Source of the DNA: JAGMXM01 sp964458325
GTDB taxonomy: Bacteria; Verrucomicrobiota; Verrucomicrobiia; Limisphaerales; UBA1319
Assembly: GCA_964458325.1 (NCBI GenBank)
Contig: CAYWIM010000019.1
Location: 1 to 55,063 of the forward strand
Reading direction: 5' to 3'
DNA length: 55,063 nucleotides
Below, one piece after another: positions 1-6,870 of this stretch. The notes beneath the pieces are model-generated. The model was not told where the DNA came from. It did no database searches and was given only the letters and a program-made list of their open reading frames with translations. The position numbers were made by a program, and so were the translations under genes. Position 1 is the stretch's first letter, and every line of letters begins with the position of its first letter.

Positions 1-77
1 ACGACGGCGCGCCCACGGCCAGTTCCCTGGATGAAGCCGGCTACATTTTCAACCGGGGCGCCTGTCGCACTCCATGA
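1..77 (+). CDS. 3' end of an unidentified upstream gene (partial)
   Basis: The third forward frame is open from the window edge (first full codon at 3) and ends in TGA at 75-77. The last residues read DGAPTASSLDEAGYIFN followed by RGACRTP. The stop overlaps the next ATG by four bases (ATGA at 74-77), a common sign of translational coupling, and this is the main reason to believe the frame is real. The piece is too short to assign a family. Confidence 0.4.
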   Translation, partial: DGAPTASSLDEAGYIFNRGACRTP

Positions 78-436
78 AAATCCTGCATGCGCTTCTGCTG
101 CTGCCCGTTGTGGCCTATGCCCAAGGAACAACCACCTGGACCCGCTGGGAGCATGCGCTCTCGAGCACTGGTTCTTACACCAATCCATATGCGGACGTGA
201 CGGTATTGGTGACCTATACGGGTCCTGGCGGGCAGGCTTTCAGGAGCCATGGCTTCTGGGATGGCGATCGCACCTGGAAAATCCGTTGCGCGTTTCCATC
301 GCCCGGCGCCTGGCGGTGGCAGACCGAATGCTCGAACCCTGGCGACTCGGGTTTGCACCACCGCGCTGGCGAGGTGGCGGTGGCCGCCCATCGGGCGTCG
401 TCCAACCGCCGGTCACCAAAGTCTCTCCATCCTTGA
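74..436 (+). CDS. DUF5060-type glycoside-hydrolase-associated protein, truncated
   Basis: The product starts with a signal peptide (MKILHALLLLPVVAYAQG). It continues into a beta-sandwich of the DUF5060 type that precedes (beta/alpha)8 glycosidase-like domains: WTRWEHAL at about residue 20, TYTGPGGQ, FWDGDRTWKIRCAFPSPGAWRW and the terminal GEVAV strand near residue 103. Only this first domain is left. The family normally continues for several hundred residues with a DUF4038-like catalytic barrel. The reading frame after about base 386 (residues 105-120) looks like non-coding sequence. At the same point the minus-strand gene reading towards it also loses its family resemblance, so the gene was cut by a rearrangement or by an assembly join. 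It is likely a secreted polysaccharide-acting enzyme when complete. The start is supported by the ATGA overlap with the preceding frame. Confidence 0.6.
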   Translation: MKILHALLLLPVVAYAQGTTTWTRWEHALSSTGSYTNPYADVTVLVTYTGPGGQAFRSHGFWDGDRTWKIRCAFPSPGAWRWQTECSNPGDSGLHHRAGEVAVAAHRASSNRRSPKSLHP

Positions 437-794
437 CCCGCGCCTTCATCGGTGCCAGGAGCATTCGGGAAGGCATCGCCGCCAGGTCTCCTTCCCAGGC
501 GGGCTTGACGCGCTCTGCCATCTGCGTCGATGGGGTGTGGCGCGAGCGGTTGATCTGTCCCCGCAGTCGCAGCAGTTCCAGATGTTCCCTCCGCAGGCGC
601 TCGAGTTCGTCGAAGTCGAGTTTGAGGCGGGACAACCGTTCGTTTTCGGCTTGGAGGCCGGCCACCGAGGCGACCTCCTGCCGCAATGTGCGGTTTTCTT
701 CGCGCAATTGCCTGAGGGCGGAGTGCTGCAGGGTCAGCGGCGCCACGACCAACAAGGCGGTCGCTGTGATCAGAGCCAGTTTCGTTTTCATCAT
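240..794 (-). CDS. Membrane-anchored coiled-coil protein, C-terminus lost
   Basis: Translation from ATG at 794 (or the adjacent ATG at 791) gives an N-terminal hydrophobic segment (KLALITATALLVVAPLTL). A leucine-heptad coiled coil follows (about residues 28-85: LRQLREENRTLRQEV, LQAENERLSRLKLDFDELERLRREHLELLRL). A short conserved-looking tail follows, with ARVKDGETLVTGGWTTPDGR near residues 117-136. I have seen this layout in small verrucomicrobial proteins of unknown function, where the GETLVTGGW strand runs on into a further beta domain. Here the frame after base 388 is Pro/Arg-rich and antisense to the DUF5060 gene, so only about 136 residues look genuine. Function is unknown. The repeat at 795-815 abuts the start codon. 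It is divergent to the GH127 gene, with 112 bp between the start codons. Confidence 0.55.
   Translation of the reverse strand: MMKTKLALITATALLVVAPLTLQHSALRQLREENRTLRQEVASVAGLQAENERLSRLKLDFDELERLRREHLELLRLRGQINRSRHTPSTQMAERVKPAWEGDLAAMPSRMLLAPMKARVKDGETLVTGGWTTPDGRPPPPRQRGGANPSRQGSSIRSATARRRAMETRNGFSRCDRHPRSHGS
380..392. other. Junction where two convergent genes are both broken
   Basis: Coding similarity of the plus-strand DUF5060 gene stops at about 386. Similarity of the minus-strand coiled-coil gene stops at about 388, just after its TTPDGR motif. Two unrelated genes ending mid-domain at one point in tail-to-tail orientation indicates a breakpoint. It may be biological (deletion or inversion) or a chimeric assembly join. 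There is no transposase or target duplication to see. Confidence 0.45.
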
Positions 795-815
795 CGGTAA
801 GGGTCTGTGCAAAAA
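795..815 (+). repeat. Dispersed short repeat, copy A (GTCTGTGCAAAAA core)
   Basis: The core GGTAAGGGTCTGTGCAAAAA recurs, 19 of 21 bases identical, as the reverse complement of 44625-44645. A weaker relative covers the start of the SGNH gene (2952-2983). Copy A lies between two divergent genes and touches the minus-strand start codon. Role unknown; it is REP-like in size and placement. Confidence 0.4.
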
Positions 816-906
816 AAGTTGATTCGACCCCATTGCTTTCAGCCGACGCCGCGGGGCATGGTTTCCGCATTGTGGGAAGCGGTCCAGCTGTGCGATAATC
901 AGCTCG

Positions 907-2883
907 ATGACCGCGAATACCCTGTGGATCATGGCAATCGGCCTGGGCACGACCGCCATGGGCGGGGCGCCCGATTACCCGCTCCAGCCCGTCCCGTTCA
1001 CCGCCGTCAAAGTCGATGAAGGCTTCTGGCATGCACGGTTCGAAACCAACCGCCAGCGGACGGTGTGGTACGATTTCCAGAAATGCGAGGAGACGGGCCG
1101 GATCGATAACTTCGCGAAAGCAGCCCGGCGGATGAGCGGCCCGCATCGGGGGGATCCCTTCGACGATTCGGACGTGTTCAAGGTGATCGAGGGCGCGGCC
1201 TACACGCTGGCCCTGGGCCCGGATCCGAAACTCCAAGCCTACACCGAGAGGCTGATCGACACCATCGCGGCGGCGCAGGAGCCCGACGGCTATCTCTACA
1301 CGGCGCGCACGATTCACCCCGACAATCCGCCGGGCCGAGCCAGCAAAGCCCGCTGGCTCAACGAGCGCGGCGCGCTCGGCAAGGGCGACAGCCACGAGCT
1401 CTATAACGCCGGGCACATGTACGAGGCGGCGGTGGCCTGGTTCCAGGCGACCGGCCAGCGCACGCTCCTCGATGTGGCCATCCGGCACGCCGACCTGGTC
1501 GCCGCCGTCTGGGGGCCGGCTCCCGACCAGCTCAAAATCCCCTCCGGACACCAGGAAATCGAGATCGGCCTGATCAAGCTCTATCGAGCCACCGGCAACC
1601 GGAAATACCTCGACCTGTCGAAGTTCCTGCTCGATTGCCGCGGCCGGCGCTTCGATGATCCCAAGGCCGCCCACAACCCCAATCCCTACTACGCGGATCA
1701 CATCCCCGTGACCGAGCAAGCCGAAGCCGTCGGCCACGCCGTGCGATCCGTCTACATGTATTCCGCCATGGCCGATGTCGCCGCGCTCACCGAGGATCCG
1801 GATTACCGGAGGGCCGTCGACCGGCTCTGGGAGAATGTCGTGGGCAAGAAGCTGCACCTCACCGGCGGCGTCGGCGCATCCCCGAAAGGAGAGGCATTCG
1901 GCAGCAATTACGATCTGCCCAATGCTTCGGCATATAACGAAACCTGCGCGGCCATCGCCCATGCTCTCTGGAACCACCGGATGTTCCTGCTCCACGGCGA
2001 CGGCAAGTACATCGACGTTCTCGAGCGCGTCCTTTACAACGGCTTCCTTTCCGGCGTGGGAATGAGCGGCGACCGGTTCTTCTACCCCAACCCGCTCGAA
2101 ACAGACGGCACCGCAAAGTTCAATCATGGAAGCAACGAGCGCGCCCCCTGGTTCAACTGCTCCTGCTGCCCGGTCAATGACGTCCGGTTCATCCCGTCCA
2201 TCGCAGGTTTTATTTATGCGTCGCGCGAGCGCAACCTGTATGTGAACCTGTATGTCGCCGGCTCAGCCCGGTGCGACGTCGCCGGCGGGACGGTCGCCGT
2301 CCGCCAGAAAACGCGATATCCGTGGGACGGGAAAGTGCTTTTGACCCTGGCGGACGTTCGCGGGGCGGGCCGGTTCACCATAAAGCTGCGCATCCCAGGC
2401 TGGGCACGCCATCAGCCCGTTCCCGGCGACTTGTATCGATACGCCGATTCCCAGCCGACGGGGAACCGGTTGCGGGTCAATGGCAGCGACATCCGCTTCG
2501 AGGTCGAGAACGGCTACGCGAGCATCACCCGGGAGTGGAAGGCCGGGGACACGCTCGCGCTCGATCTGCCCATGCCCGTCCGCCGGGTCGTGTCCCATCC
2601 GAACGTCCAAGCCAACGCGAATCGTTTTGCCATCGAACGCGGACCCCTGGTGTACTGCGCCGAGGGAGCCGATAACCAGGGCAAAGTCCTCGACAAGATC
2701 TTCCCCGGACCCGTTCGTCTCGAGGCCGAGGAGCGCCCGGACCTGCTGGGCGGCATCGTGACGGTCAAAGCGACGGGCGAACCCGAAGGCGTCTCGTTGA
2801 CCTGCATCCCCTATTTTGCCTGGTGCCACCGCGGGCCCAACGAAATGCGCGTCTGGTTACCCACGCGACCGGAAAACCCATAG
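907..2883 (+). CDS. GH127 family beta-L-arabinofuranosidase-like glycoside hydrolase (DUF1680)
   Basis: This is a 658-aa exported enzyme with a signal peptide (TLWIMAIGLGTTAMGGA). It is followed by the (alpha/alpha)6 barrel of the GH127/DUF1680 family and C-terminal beta-sandwich domains; family members are about 600-700 aa. The metal site is visible: E345 and C347 in the NETCA motif, and C420/C421 in FNCSCCPVN. These correspond to the Glu and three Cys of Bifidobacterium HypBA1, where zinc holds the catalytic cysteine nucleophile. The enzyme should release terminal L-arabinofuranose (or a related sugar) from plant or algal glycans in the periplasm or outside the cell. The start at 907 gives the best signal peptide. 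The next gene, an SGNH esterase, starts 80 bp downstream, consistent with joint glycan deacylation and debranching. Exact substrate cannot be read from sequence. Confidence 0.88.
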   Translation: MTANTLWIMAIGLGTTAMGGAPDYPLQPVPFTAVKVDEGFWHARFETNRQRTVWYDFQKCEETGRIDNFAKAARRMSGPHRGDPFDDSDVFKVIEGAAYTLALGPDPKLQAYTERLIDTIAAAQEPDGYLYTARTIHPDNPPGRASKARWLNERGALGKGDSHELYNAGHMYEAAVAWFQATGQRTLLDVAIRHADLVAAVWGPAPDQLKIPSGHQEIEIGLIKLYRATGNRKYLDLSKFLLDCRGRRFDDPKAAHNPNPYYADHIPVTEQAEAVGHAVRSVYMYSAMADVAALTEDPDYRRAVDRLWENVVGKKLHLTGGVGASPKGEAFGSNYDLPNASAYNETCAAIAHALWNHRMFLLHGDGKYIDVLERVLYNGFLSGVGMSGDRFFYPNPLETDGTAKFNHGSNERAPWFNCSCCPVNDVRFIPSIAGFIYASRERNLYVNLYVAGSARCDVAGGTVAVRQKTRYPWDGKVLLTLADVRGAGRFTIKLRIPGWARHQPVPGDLYRYADSQPTGNRLRVNGSDIRFEVENGYASITREWKAGDTLALDLPMPVRRVVSHPNVQANANRFAIERGPLVYCAEGADNQGKVLDKIFPGPVRLEAEERPDLLGGIVTVKATGEPEGVSLTCIPYFAWCHRGPNEMRVWLPTRPENP

Positions 2884-2963
2884 GCATGATGAAGAGAACG
2901 ATCCTGCCTTTCATTCTTCAAGCGCCGGCTTGAGCTTTCAGGCTGCTACCGTAATAAGGATCT

Positions 2964-4259
2964 ATGCAAAAATTCCTTCCGATTTTGCTGCTGGGTTGCG
3001 GATTGACTTCGATGGCGGGAGCTGGTGTCCCGGATCTGCCGGAATACCGCGTCCGCGATGGGCTGCCGAACTTCTTTCAGAAACTCGAACGGAAGGGCGA
3101 GGTCCGGATCGCCTATCTGGGGGGCAGCATCACCGCCCAGCCGGGCTGGCGGCCCAAGACTCTGGCCTGGTTCCAAAAGCTGGTCCCGGAAGCGCGCGTG
3201 ACCGAAATCAACGCCGCCATCGGCGGCACGGGCTCCGACCTCGGCGTCTTCCGGCTCCAGCACGATGTCCTTCGCCACCATCCCGATCTGCTGTTCGTCG
3301 AGTTCGCGGTCAACGATGGCGGGGCGCCGCCAGCCCAAATCCACCGCTGCATGGAAGGCATTGTCCGCCAATCCTGGCGCGCGAATCCAGAGACCGACAT
3401 CTGCTACGTCTATACCATCGCCGGCAACATGCTCGAAACGCTCCAGGCCGGTTCGCTGCCGCGCTCCGTCGCCGCCATGGAACAGCTCGCCGACCACTAT
3501 GGCATCCCCAGCATCAACTTCGGCGTCGAGGTCGCTCGGATGGAGCAGGCCGGCAGGCTCGTGTTCCAAGGAACGCTGCCGAAGACCGATGCGGAAAAGG
3601 CGGCGCTGGCTGGCAAGATCGTGTTCTCACCGGATGCCGTGCATCCATTCACGGAAACCGGGCACGAGATCTACCTGCAGGTGGCGACGCGGGCATTCGA
3701 GGCGATGCGATCCCGCAAAGCTTCCGGTCCACATCTCATCCAAGGGCCGTTCTCGGCCGACCACCTCGAGGCGGCAAAGCTGGTGCCGCTCAGCAGGGTT
3801 AATCTGAGCGCCCGCTGGGAGCGGCTGCCCGAGACCAACCGGCTGGTGAAGAGCTTCGGCAACCGCCTGCCGGAGCTCTGGCGCGCGAGCCAGGCCGGCG
3901 ATGCCATCGAATTCCGGTTCCGCGGAACCACGGCTGGCATCTACGATCTCGTCGGACCCGACTGCGGCCAGGTCGCGGTGCGCATCGATGACCAACCGCC
4001 CGTCACCCGGCCGCGCTTCGATGCCTATTGCACTTACCATCGGCTGGCGTCGTTTTTCGCGGCCAAGGACCTGCCCGAAGGCGTCCACCGCGTACGAATC
4101 GAGATCCACCCCGATCAGCCCGACAAGGCGAAGATCCTGGCCCTGCGCAGCGAGAAAATCGACGATCCCAAGCGATTCGACGACCGCGCCTGGTACGCGG
4201 GCGCCGTCATGCTCGTCGGAGATCTGGTCGAGTCGCAAGGCACTGGCGCCAAACGTTAG
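2964..4259 (+). CDS. Secreted SGNH/GDSL-type hydrolase (probable carbohydrate esterase)
   Basis: This 431-aa protein has a signal peptide (MQKFLPILLLGCGLTSMAGAG). All four SGNH blocks are present in order: block I GGSIT with nucleophile Ser55, block II Gly in IGGTGSD (about 87-92), block III Asn117 in VNDGG, and block V D224-x-x-H227 in PDAVHP. Residues from about 250 on form a second beta-rich domain. Members near GH127 genes usually deacylate polysaccharides, so a secreted carbohydrate esterase acting with the upstream arabinofuranosidase is likely. An AAGGA ribosome site sits four bases before the ATG. The first 20 bases of the gene resemble the repeat at 44590. The stop codon overlaps the stop of the convergent nucleoside hydrolase gene by four bases. 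Confidence 0.82.
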   Translation: MQKFLPILLLGCGLTSMAGAGVPDLPEYRVRDGLPNFFQKLERKGEVRIAYLGGSITAQPGWRPKTLAWFQKLVPEARVTEINAAIGGTGSDLGVFRLQHDVLRHHPDLLFVEFAVNDGGAPPAQIHRCMEGIVRQSWRANPETDICYVYTIAGNMLETLQAGSLPRSVAAMEQLADHYGIPSINFGVEVARMEQAGRLVFQGTLPKTDAEKAALAGKIVFSPDAVHPFTETGHEIYLQVATRAFEAMRSRKASGPHLIQGPFSADHLEAAKLVPLSRVNLSARWERLPETNRLVKSFGNRLPELWRASQAGDAIEFRFRGTTAGIYDLVGPDCGQVAVRIDDQPPVTRPRFDAYCTYHRLASFFAAKDLPEGVHRVRIEIHPDQPDKAKILALRSEKIDDPKRFDDRAWYAGAVMLVGDLVESQGTGAKR

Positions 4260-5302
4260 ACCCTTTTTCTTTTGCGAGGCGCCTGGATCATGAGCGATTC
4301 AATGGTGTCACACGCTTTCTGCAGCGCCGCTGCACTGCCGGTTCTCTTCAGCGCCCGGTGATGGCTGTCCGGATCGCTCTCCCATGTGGTGATCCATGCG
4401 CTGCCGTTCCAATCCATCGTCGGGGTGCCCTGATCGATAATGCTCCAGACGTCACCGGCTCCCCGGAGCGCGAACAGAACGGTGGACTGATCCGCGGTAT
4501 GGTGTTTCCAGTGCAAGTTGAAGCGGGAGTTCCTGATGGCGACCTCGTATGCTCTGCGAACGGGGTTTTCACTCGGTTGATGCTCCAAAGCCGCGCCCGC
4601 GGCGCCGGCCGTTGCTTCAATGCCAAGGTAGGTCGCCCGCGTCGGCCAGTGATGCACCACGTAGGCGCCTGCCCGCGCCGCAACGGGGACTTGATTGTGC
4701 CGCCCGGCCAGGTTCATGTGCGGTTCGCCACTGGGATTCCATCGCCCGCCCATGACAAACAACTCCCGTATCTTGCGTTGAATCAACCGCGCCCCTGCCG
4801 GATCTTCGTGCAGCCGCCGCAAGTTCATGAGCCACCCCACCGAGATCACGATGACGCTGCTGTCCTCCTGTCTCGCCAGGATGTCTTTGTAGAGCTCGAC
4901 GGCGTCCGGCGCGTCATCGCGGGAGATCACGTCCTTGGGATAAGCGCTGTCCAGCGCGATGGCCCGGGCATATTCGGGCTGTCCGCCAAAGGTGCAAGAA
5001 TAGGCGTCATCCAGTGGGTATTTTCCGATGGGAATATCCGGACGACCATACCAGGTATTGATGGCATCAATGACTCCGGGGCCATACGGGTCTGAGGTGT
5101 TGTGCATGACCGCCAGGATCTCGCACTCCCCGTTGTCCGCCATCGCGTGCAGCGTCGCCAGCGCCCCGGCATCATCCACGTCGGATTCCATGTCGGTTTC
5201 AAAGATCACCTTCGGCGGGCTTTGCCCGGCCGCCACGAGCGAAAAGAGCATTCCCGCCGCCGTTATCTGAAGTCCGATTCGATGCAGATGGTTCCAGAAC
5301 AT
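4256..5302 (-). CDS. Secreted nucleoside hydrolase (inosine-uridine nucleoside N-ribohydrolase family)
   Basis: From ATG at 5302 the product is 348 aa and begins with a signal peptide (about residues 8-26, IGLQITAAGMLFSLVAAG). This start is chosen because the frame remains open upstream into the tRNA gene and earlier starts would bury the signal peptide. The calcium-binding cluster of the family follows as IFETDMESDVDDAGAL (residues 33-48). D37, D41, D43 and D44 are kept, and the usual first Asp of the DTD motif is Glu35. The rest (GPGVIDAINTWYG, ELFVMGGRWNPSGEPHMNLA, a late LHWKHHTADQSTVLFAL histidine segment) fits pfam01156. It should cleave the N-glycosidic bond of nucleosides in the periplasm, giving base plus ribose. 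It is convergent with the SGNH gene, and the two stop codons overlap. Confidence 0.8.
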   Translation of the reverse strand: MFWNHLHRIGLQITAAGMLFSLVAAGQSPPKVIFETDMESDVDDAGALATLHAMADNGECEILAVMHNTSDPYGPGVIDAINTWYGRPDIPIGKYPLDDAYSCTFGGQPEYARAIALDSAYPKDVISRDDAPDAVELYKDILARQEDSSVIVISVGWLMNLRRLHEDPAGARLIQRKIRELFVMGGRWNPSGEPHMNLAGRHNQVPVAARAGAYVVHHWPTRATYLGIEATAGAAGAALEHQPSENPVRRAYEVAIRNSRFNLHWKHHTADQSTVLFALRGAGDVWSIIDQGTPTMDWNGSAWITTWESDPDSHHRALKRTGSAAALQKACDTIESLMIQAPRKRKRV

Positions 5303-5482
5303 CTCGCTCAGTTTGATTTGGCCGCCACGGGATAAAGTCAAGTCGTGAACTCCATAAACCAGCAACATCATTATTGGTGTTTCAGTGATTCTGCGCATCG
5401 TCCCTCGCCCTCGGCGGGAGGCTTCAACCTGGAAAAAGGCGCGTTTTCTGGAAAACAGACGGCGGTTTTGGACCTTGAAGAT

Positions 5483-5558
5483 TGGTGGAGCCGAGGGGGC
5501 TCGAACCCCTGACCCCCACAATGCCATTGTGGTGCTCTACCAACTGAGCTACGACCCC
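5483..5558 (-). tRNA. tRNA-Ala (anticodon GGC)
   Basis: On the minus strand the cloverleaf is complete. The acceptor GGGGTCG pairs with CGGCTCC, and the G3-U70 wobble pair is the alanine identity element. The D arm is GCTCAGTTGGTAGAGC. The anticodon stem CCACA/TGTGG has loop ATGGCAT with anticodon GGC, and the T arm contains GGTTCGAGCC. A discriminator A and an encoded CCA (5483-5485) are present. Confidence 0.95.
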
Positions 5559-5820
5559 AATCCAATATGGGCGGCAGTCTAGAAGAGGAAGGGAGATTGT
5601 CAAGCGCGCCGTACGTCATAAGTGGACAGCACATTCACATGGTCATTTCAGCGTTGACATGGACCCCATCGTTTGCTTAGGTTTGATAATCGACTCAATC
5701 AGCCATTTCGATAGCGACCGCAGCTCCTATTTCGCTGGATTCGTGTGGACATTCTGGCCGTCTACCCGATGGGAGATTGTCTCGTCGCCAACCACCCGGC
5801 TCACTCCCTGAATTTCCCCC

Positions 5821-6870
5821 ATGAAAGTTTCTTGTTTTGGATTGGTGTTGGCGGTGTGCGCGAGTGTCGCCGGCCGCTTGGTTGTCGAGGCGCGGGGCGG
5901 CGATTCGACCGACCAGACCGGACCAACGCGCACACAAGTCATCGCGATGCAGGCTGGCTGGAACGCGGTGTTCCTTGAGGTCCATCCGCTCGACGGGGAT
6001 CCGACGACGGTGTTCGGTTCGCTTCCGGTCGATATCGTCGCCTCGTATTTCGAGCGATCGACAGTCGCCCAATTCGTGGTGAATCCCGATGCGGACTTGT
6101 ACCGGCGCGCCGGTTGGGGGGTGTGGTATGCGGCGGAGCGGCCCGATGCCTTTTTGAGGACGCTGCATGGGGTGCATGGTGAGCAGGCCTATTTGATCCA
6201 CGCCCGAAGTGCATTCACGTGGCGGGTCACGGGGCTGGTCACCGCTCCCGAGGTCCAGTGGCAGGCGGACGCCTTTAACTTGGTGGGTTTCTCGGTCGAC
6301 GCGCAGGCGGCTCCTACTTTTGCCCAGTTCTTCGCTGGCTCGAACGCCCACAGCCACAACCGCCTTTACCGGCTGACCGACGGGATTTGGCGTCGGGTCC
6401 TGGATCCCGACGCGGAAGCGATGCGGTCTGGGGAGGCGTTTTGGATTTATTGTGCGGGAGCTTCTCGATATCAGGGTCCGTTAGAGGTCAAGACCACGAC
6501 CCGCCGGGGGGTGGTGCTGGGGAGCGCCGCCGACACCGTGATCTTGCGGAATCGATGCAATCACCCGGTTACTCCCACCGTGGCACACGTCGTCGCCGGC
6601 CTGAATCCGGTGCCGCTGTCGCTGGTCGTTCAGGCCTATGGCGACGATTTTGGACAGTGGCGGTCAGTGGCGGTTCCGCAAACGGAAGCATCCTGGGTGC
6701 AAGCGTTGCCCCCGCTCGAGGCCGGACAGGCTATTCAAGTCCCGCTCGAGGCCAGGCGTCAGGCAATGCAGGCGGCCGTGCATCGCTCGTTGCTCAGGAT
6801 CACGACCGACCTCGGGACGGAGGTGTGGGTGCCCGTTCTCGCTATCCGCGAAGATTTGGAGGGAAAATGA
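5821..6870 (+). CDS. Secreted protein of unknown function ('AGWNAV' type), first gene of giant-protein operon
   Basis: This 349-aa product has an N-terminal signal sequence (CFGLVLAVCASVAG). I do not recognise a characterised family, but the opening QVIAMQAGWNAVFLEVHP, a GWGVWYAA element and the NLVGFSV motif recur, as I remember, in PVC-group exported proteins encoded beside giant proteins. The composition is mostly beta-strand with many Trp and Tyr. No catalytic motif is evident. It is the first of six plus-strand genes. Its TGA overlaps the ATG of the next gene (ATGA at 6867-6870), preceded by GGAGGG, so the two are probably translationally coupled. The 262 bp between it and the tRNA-Ala must hold the operon promoter. 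A structural or accessory component of the extracellular system is an inference only. Confidence 0.72.
   Translation: MKVSCFGLVLAVCASVAGRLVVEARGGDSTDQTGPTRTQVIAMQAGWNAVFLEVHPLDGDPTTVFGSLPVDIVASYFERSTVAQFVVNPDADLYRRAGWGVWYAAERPDAFLRTLHGVHGEQAYLIHARSAFTWRVTGLVTAPEVQWQADAFNLVGFSVDAQAAPTFAQFFAGSNAHSHNRLYRLTDGIWRRVLDPDAEAMRSGEAFWIYCAGASRYQGPLEVKTTTRRGVVLGSAADTVILRNRCNHPVTPTVAHVVAGLNPVPLSLVVQAYGDDFGQWRSVAVPQTEASWVQALPPLEAGQAIQVPLEARRQAMQAAVHRSLLRITTDLGTEVWVPVLAIREDLEGK

Noticed and set aside
2886..2933. 15-codon ORF (MMKRTILPFILQAPA) and a hairpin TCAAGC-GCCG-GCTTGA (2918-2933) between GH127 and SGNH genes
   Set aside because: The ORF is too short to judge and looks like a signal-peptide relic. 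The hairpin has a 6-bp stem and only three following T, too weak for a terminator.
5440..5482. GTTTTC-TG-GAAAAC palindrome downstream of tRNA-Ala as a terminator
   Set aside because: A loop of two bases cannot form and the T-rich run on the minus strand is offset; not convincing.
5654..5690. TTGACA at 5654 and TGATAAT at 5684 as a sigma70 promoter for the giant-protein operon
   Set aside because: The spacer between the hexamers is 25 bases. With a 17-base spacer the -10 would be TTAGGT, a poor match, so no promoter is called although one must lie in 5559-5820.
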